Program-made: the position numbers and the translations under genes
Shown here: in pieces, positions 12,330 to 14,078 of the stretch
How positions within the stretch are numbered: position 1 is the first letter of the stretch
Layout of the letters: every line of letters starts with the position of its first letter
Notes under the pieces: generated by a model
The model's database searches: none
What the model saw: only the letters and a program-made list of their open reading frames with translations
Told to the model about the DNA's origin: nothing
Assembly: GCA_045587445.1 (NCBI GenBank)
Contig: JAZNCH010000058.1
Location: 1-14,078, forward strand
Reading direction: 5' to 3'
Source of the DNA: RGIG1995 sp045587445
GTDB lineage: Bacteria > Bacillota > Clostridia > Oscillospirales > CAG-272
DNA length: 14,078 bases

Positions 12330-13707
12330 TTATATCGTGTACCAGGCAAGGCTTGAACTTGCACGGCGTGACTTCTGGGAGTATTGCAAGCTGACAGCTG
12401 CGGACTTTTACAGGGAAGAACGGGACTTCTTGAAAGATTTGTGTTATACAATGCAGAACTTTTATGAATCCAGCGATAAAAAGATTATGGTTATCAATAT
12501 GCCGCCACGTTTCGGGAAGTCAAGAACTGCTACACAGTTTGTCAAGTGGATATTCGGAAGAAATCCACACCATAAGATTATGACAGGTTCCTATAATGAA
12601 ACGCTGTCAACTACCTTTGCAAAAGCTGTCCGTGATACTATCTGGGAAGAAAAAACAGAAGGTATACTTTGCTATTCTGACATATTCCCGAATACAAGGA
12701 TTAAAAAGGGTGAAGCTTCGGCGGCAAAGTGGGCGTTAGAAGGAAGCCAACAGGCTAATTACCTTGCAACTTCTCCGACAGGTACAGCGACGGGCTTCGG
12801 CTGTAACATAATGGTTATAGACGACTTGATTAAAAACGTTGAGGAAGCCTATAACGAAAACACTTTGCAGAAGCATATTGACTGGTTTAATAATACGATG
12901 CTTTCCCGTACTGAAACGGGCTTTAAGCTAATTATTATTATGACACGCTGGGCAACAAATGACCTTGCAGGCTATATATTAGCTAATTACAAGGATGTTG
13001 TTCACATCAACTACAAAGCGGTTCAAGACGACGGTTCAATGCTTTGTCCTGATCTGTTATCCCGTGAGGATTACGACTTCAAGACAAAGAATATGAATAA
13101 GGACATTATTCTTGCAAACTATCAGCAAGAGCCTGTTGACATCAAGGGAAGGTTATATTCTTCAATCAAAACATATACGGAAATTCCAAAGGATGAAAAG
13201 GGCAATCCCCTATTCAAGTACATTCTCAACTATACCGATACAGCGGACGAAGGAAGCGACTTCCTTAGTTCAATTTGCTATGGAATGTATGAAGATTCGT
13301 ATTATATTTTGGATATTTACTATACAAAGGCACCTATGGAAGAAACCGAACCGAAAACGGCGGAAATGTTGACAAAGAACAACGTCGGAAGTGCATTGAT
13401 TGAAAGTAATAACGGCGGTCGAGGATTTGCAAGAAATGTTGAAAAGGAATTGAAGAAATTAGGTAATAAACACACGGTTATTAAGTGGTTTCATCAATCC
13501 ATGAACAAAAAAGCCCGAATACTTTCAAATAGTGCCAGCGTTATGAATAACGTTTATTTCCCGGTCAATTGGCAAGATAAATTTCCCGAATTTGCAAGGG
13601 ATTTATTGAAATATCAAAAAGAGGGTAAAAACCCACACGACGACGCACCGGATTCAATAACCGGTGTATATGAGAACCCAAAGCCGAAAGGCACTTGGTT
13701 AATATGA
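12316..13707 (+). CDS. terL: Terminase large subunit (ATPase/nuclease)
   Basis: A 463-residue packaging motor. The ATPase domain has Walker A PPRFGKS at 64-70, Walker B IMVIDD at 165-170 and the coupling-type IIIMTRW at 206-212. The RNase H-like nuclease domain has D308 (NYTDTADEGSD), E363 (ALIESNNGGRG) and the HDDAPDS acidic group at 441-447. It pumps DNA into the prohead and cuts it at the end of packaging. The ATG at 12316 is used; a TTG at 12307 in the same frame is possible, since AAGGAAG sits at a suitable distance from either. It overlaps the small-subunit gene by 14 bases. Complete, with no visible lesion. Confidence 0.93.
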   Translation: MVSLDYIVYQARLELARRDFWEYCKLTAADFYREERDFLKDLCYTMQNFYESSDKKIMVINMPPRFGKSRTATQFVKWIFGRNPHHKIMTGSYNETLSTTFAKAVRDTIWEEKTEGILCYSDIFPNTRIKKGEASAAKWALEGSQQANYLATSPTGTATGFGCNIMVIDDLIKNVEEAYNENTLQKHIDWFNNTMLSRTETGFKLIIIMTRWATNDLAGYILANYKDVVHINYKAVQDDGSMLCPDLLSREDYDFKTKNMNKDIILANYQQEPVDIKGRLYSSIKTYTEIPKDEKGNPLFKYILNYTDTADEGSDFLSSICYGMYEDSYYILDIYYTKAPMEETEPKTAEMLTKNNVGSALIESNNGGRGFARNVEKELKKLGNKHTVIKWFHQSMNKKARILSNSASVMNNVYFPVNWQDKFPEFARDLLKYQKEGKNPHDDAPDSITGVYENPKPKGTWLI

Positions 13708-13827
13708 CAACTGACGAACAGCTTGTACAGCTCCTGTGCTGTTTCTTTCATTCAGCATTCTCCCCGTAAGGCTTCAATCGGAAGTCAGAAAAGGAGCTGA
13801 CAATGCTGTTTTTTATTGAGGTACAAT
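13708..13827 (+). other. Short non-coding gap with possible RNA fold
   Basis: This 120-base gap after terL has no convincing gene. ACAGC (13727-13731) and GCTGT (13738-13742) could form a small stem followed by TTTCTTTC, a weak terminator. CAGCTCCT (13728-13735) is also perfectly complementary to AGGAGCTG (13792-13799), which could hide a ribosome site. Two tiny frames (13704-13769 and 13803-13889) exist but are poorly supported. Confidence 0.35.
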
Positions 13828-14078
13828 ATGAAAATAGTAAATATTTTAGGCACAAAGTACACTGTTTCAGTCAAGAAAAGGGAAGATGATGAATGCCTGA
13901 AAGACTGTGACGGATATTGTGATAAAACATCAAAAAGAATAGTAGTTGTGGCAAAGGCTGACGACAGCAACCTTGACAATTACGACGAATATCTGAAAAA
14001 GATAACAAGGCACGAAATCATTCACGCCTTTCTTTTTGAATCAGGTTTACATGAAAACTTTGAACATCGACAGTGGGG
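13828..14078 (+). CDS. HExxH metallopeptidase-like phage protein (3' end cut by window)
   Basis: The first 83 residues are visible. An N-terminal strand region (KIVNILGTKYTVSVKK) and a cysteine pair region (CLKDCDGYC) lead to HEIIHAFLFESGL with H62-E63-x2-H66, a zinc metallopeptidase motif. A third ligand probably lies beyond the edge. Such proteins are common beside terminase genes in Firmicute phages; their substrates are unknown. GAGG precedes the ATG by about six bases. The gene continues past the window. Confidence 0.75.
   Translation, partial: MKIVNILGTKYTVSVKKREDDECLKDCDGYCDKTSKRIVVVAKADDSNLDNYDEYLKKITRHEIIHAFLFESGLHENFEHRQW

Noticed and set aside
13704..13889. Small plus-strand frame interrupted by one in-frame TAA (13767-13769), suggesting read-through or a broken gene
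   Set aside because: The second part overlaps the metallopeptidase gene in another frame, the peptide looks random, and no stop-codon recoding is seen elsewhere in the window.

Overview
The window looks like part of a tailed phage or prophage (siphovirus-like) of a low-to-mid-GC Firmicute, probably a gut Clostridia/Ruminococcaceae-type host. The host is inferred from style: strong AAGGAG/AGGGGG ribosome sites, some TTG and GTG starts, ATGA stop/start overlaps, and a gene order typical of such phages. Every gene I support is on the + strand, tightly packed and often overlapping. I see no tRNA, rRNA, CRISPR array or insertion sequence.

Layout. (1) 1-3408, DNA replication and recombination: the repetitive Gly/Ser tail of an upstream gene, a small zinc protein, a MazG-like helical protein, single-stranded DNA-binding protein, a PDDEXK (Holliday-junction-resolvase-like) nuclease, a phage replisome organizer with an internal repeat, and a DnaC-like helicase-loader ATPase. 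(2) 3421-6777, accessory region: a sigma-region-4/ArpU-like regulator, then a run of small genes, several with paired cysteines (zinc-ribbon style), one GNAT-like protein, one Lar-like protein and two small membrane proteins. (3) 6778-6968, control region: three TTGCA repeats spaced one helical turn apart, a TATAAT box, about 50 nt that can fold, and a strong intrinsic terminator. Together these make a compact untranslated RNA or attenuated leader. (4) 6969-11844, the unusual cassette: a 40-residue protein, an ABC-ATPase fused to a GNAT acyltransferase, a small DUF1737-like protein, a ParB-like protein, a radical SAM enzyme with an extra cysteine set, and two different ADP-ribosyltransferase-like proteins, each followed by a tiny lysine-rich protein. 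It ends at an intrinsic terminator. (5) 11910-14078, packaging: small and large terminase subunits, then the start of an HExxH metallopeptidase cut by the window edge.

How the genes may work together. Regions 1 and 5 are ordinary phage replication and packaging. Region 4 is the best candidate for something new. ABC-GNAT plus ParB plus radical SAM suggests a nucleic-acid hypermodification pathway. The reasoning is that phage Mu's Mom, a DNA modifier, has a GNAT-type fold, and phage ParB-like proteins often sit beside DNA modification enzymes. The two ADP-ribosyltransferases have different catalytic signatures but share an identical ten-residue N-terminus, MGACHSGGKG. Their codons there differ only at synonymous positions, which points to a selected tag, perhaps for packaging into the virion in the manner of T4 Alt. 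These functional links are inference; the domain calls and the shared tag are read directly from the sequence.
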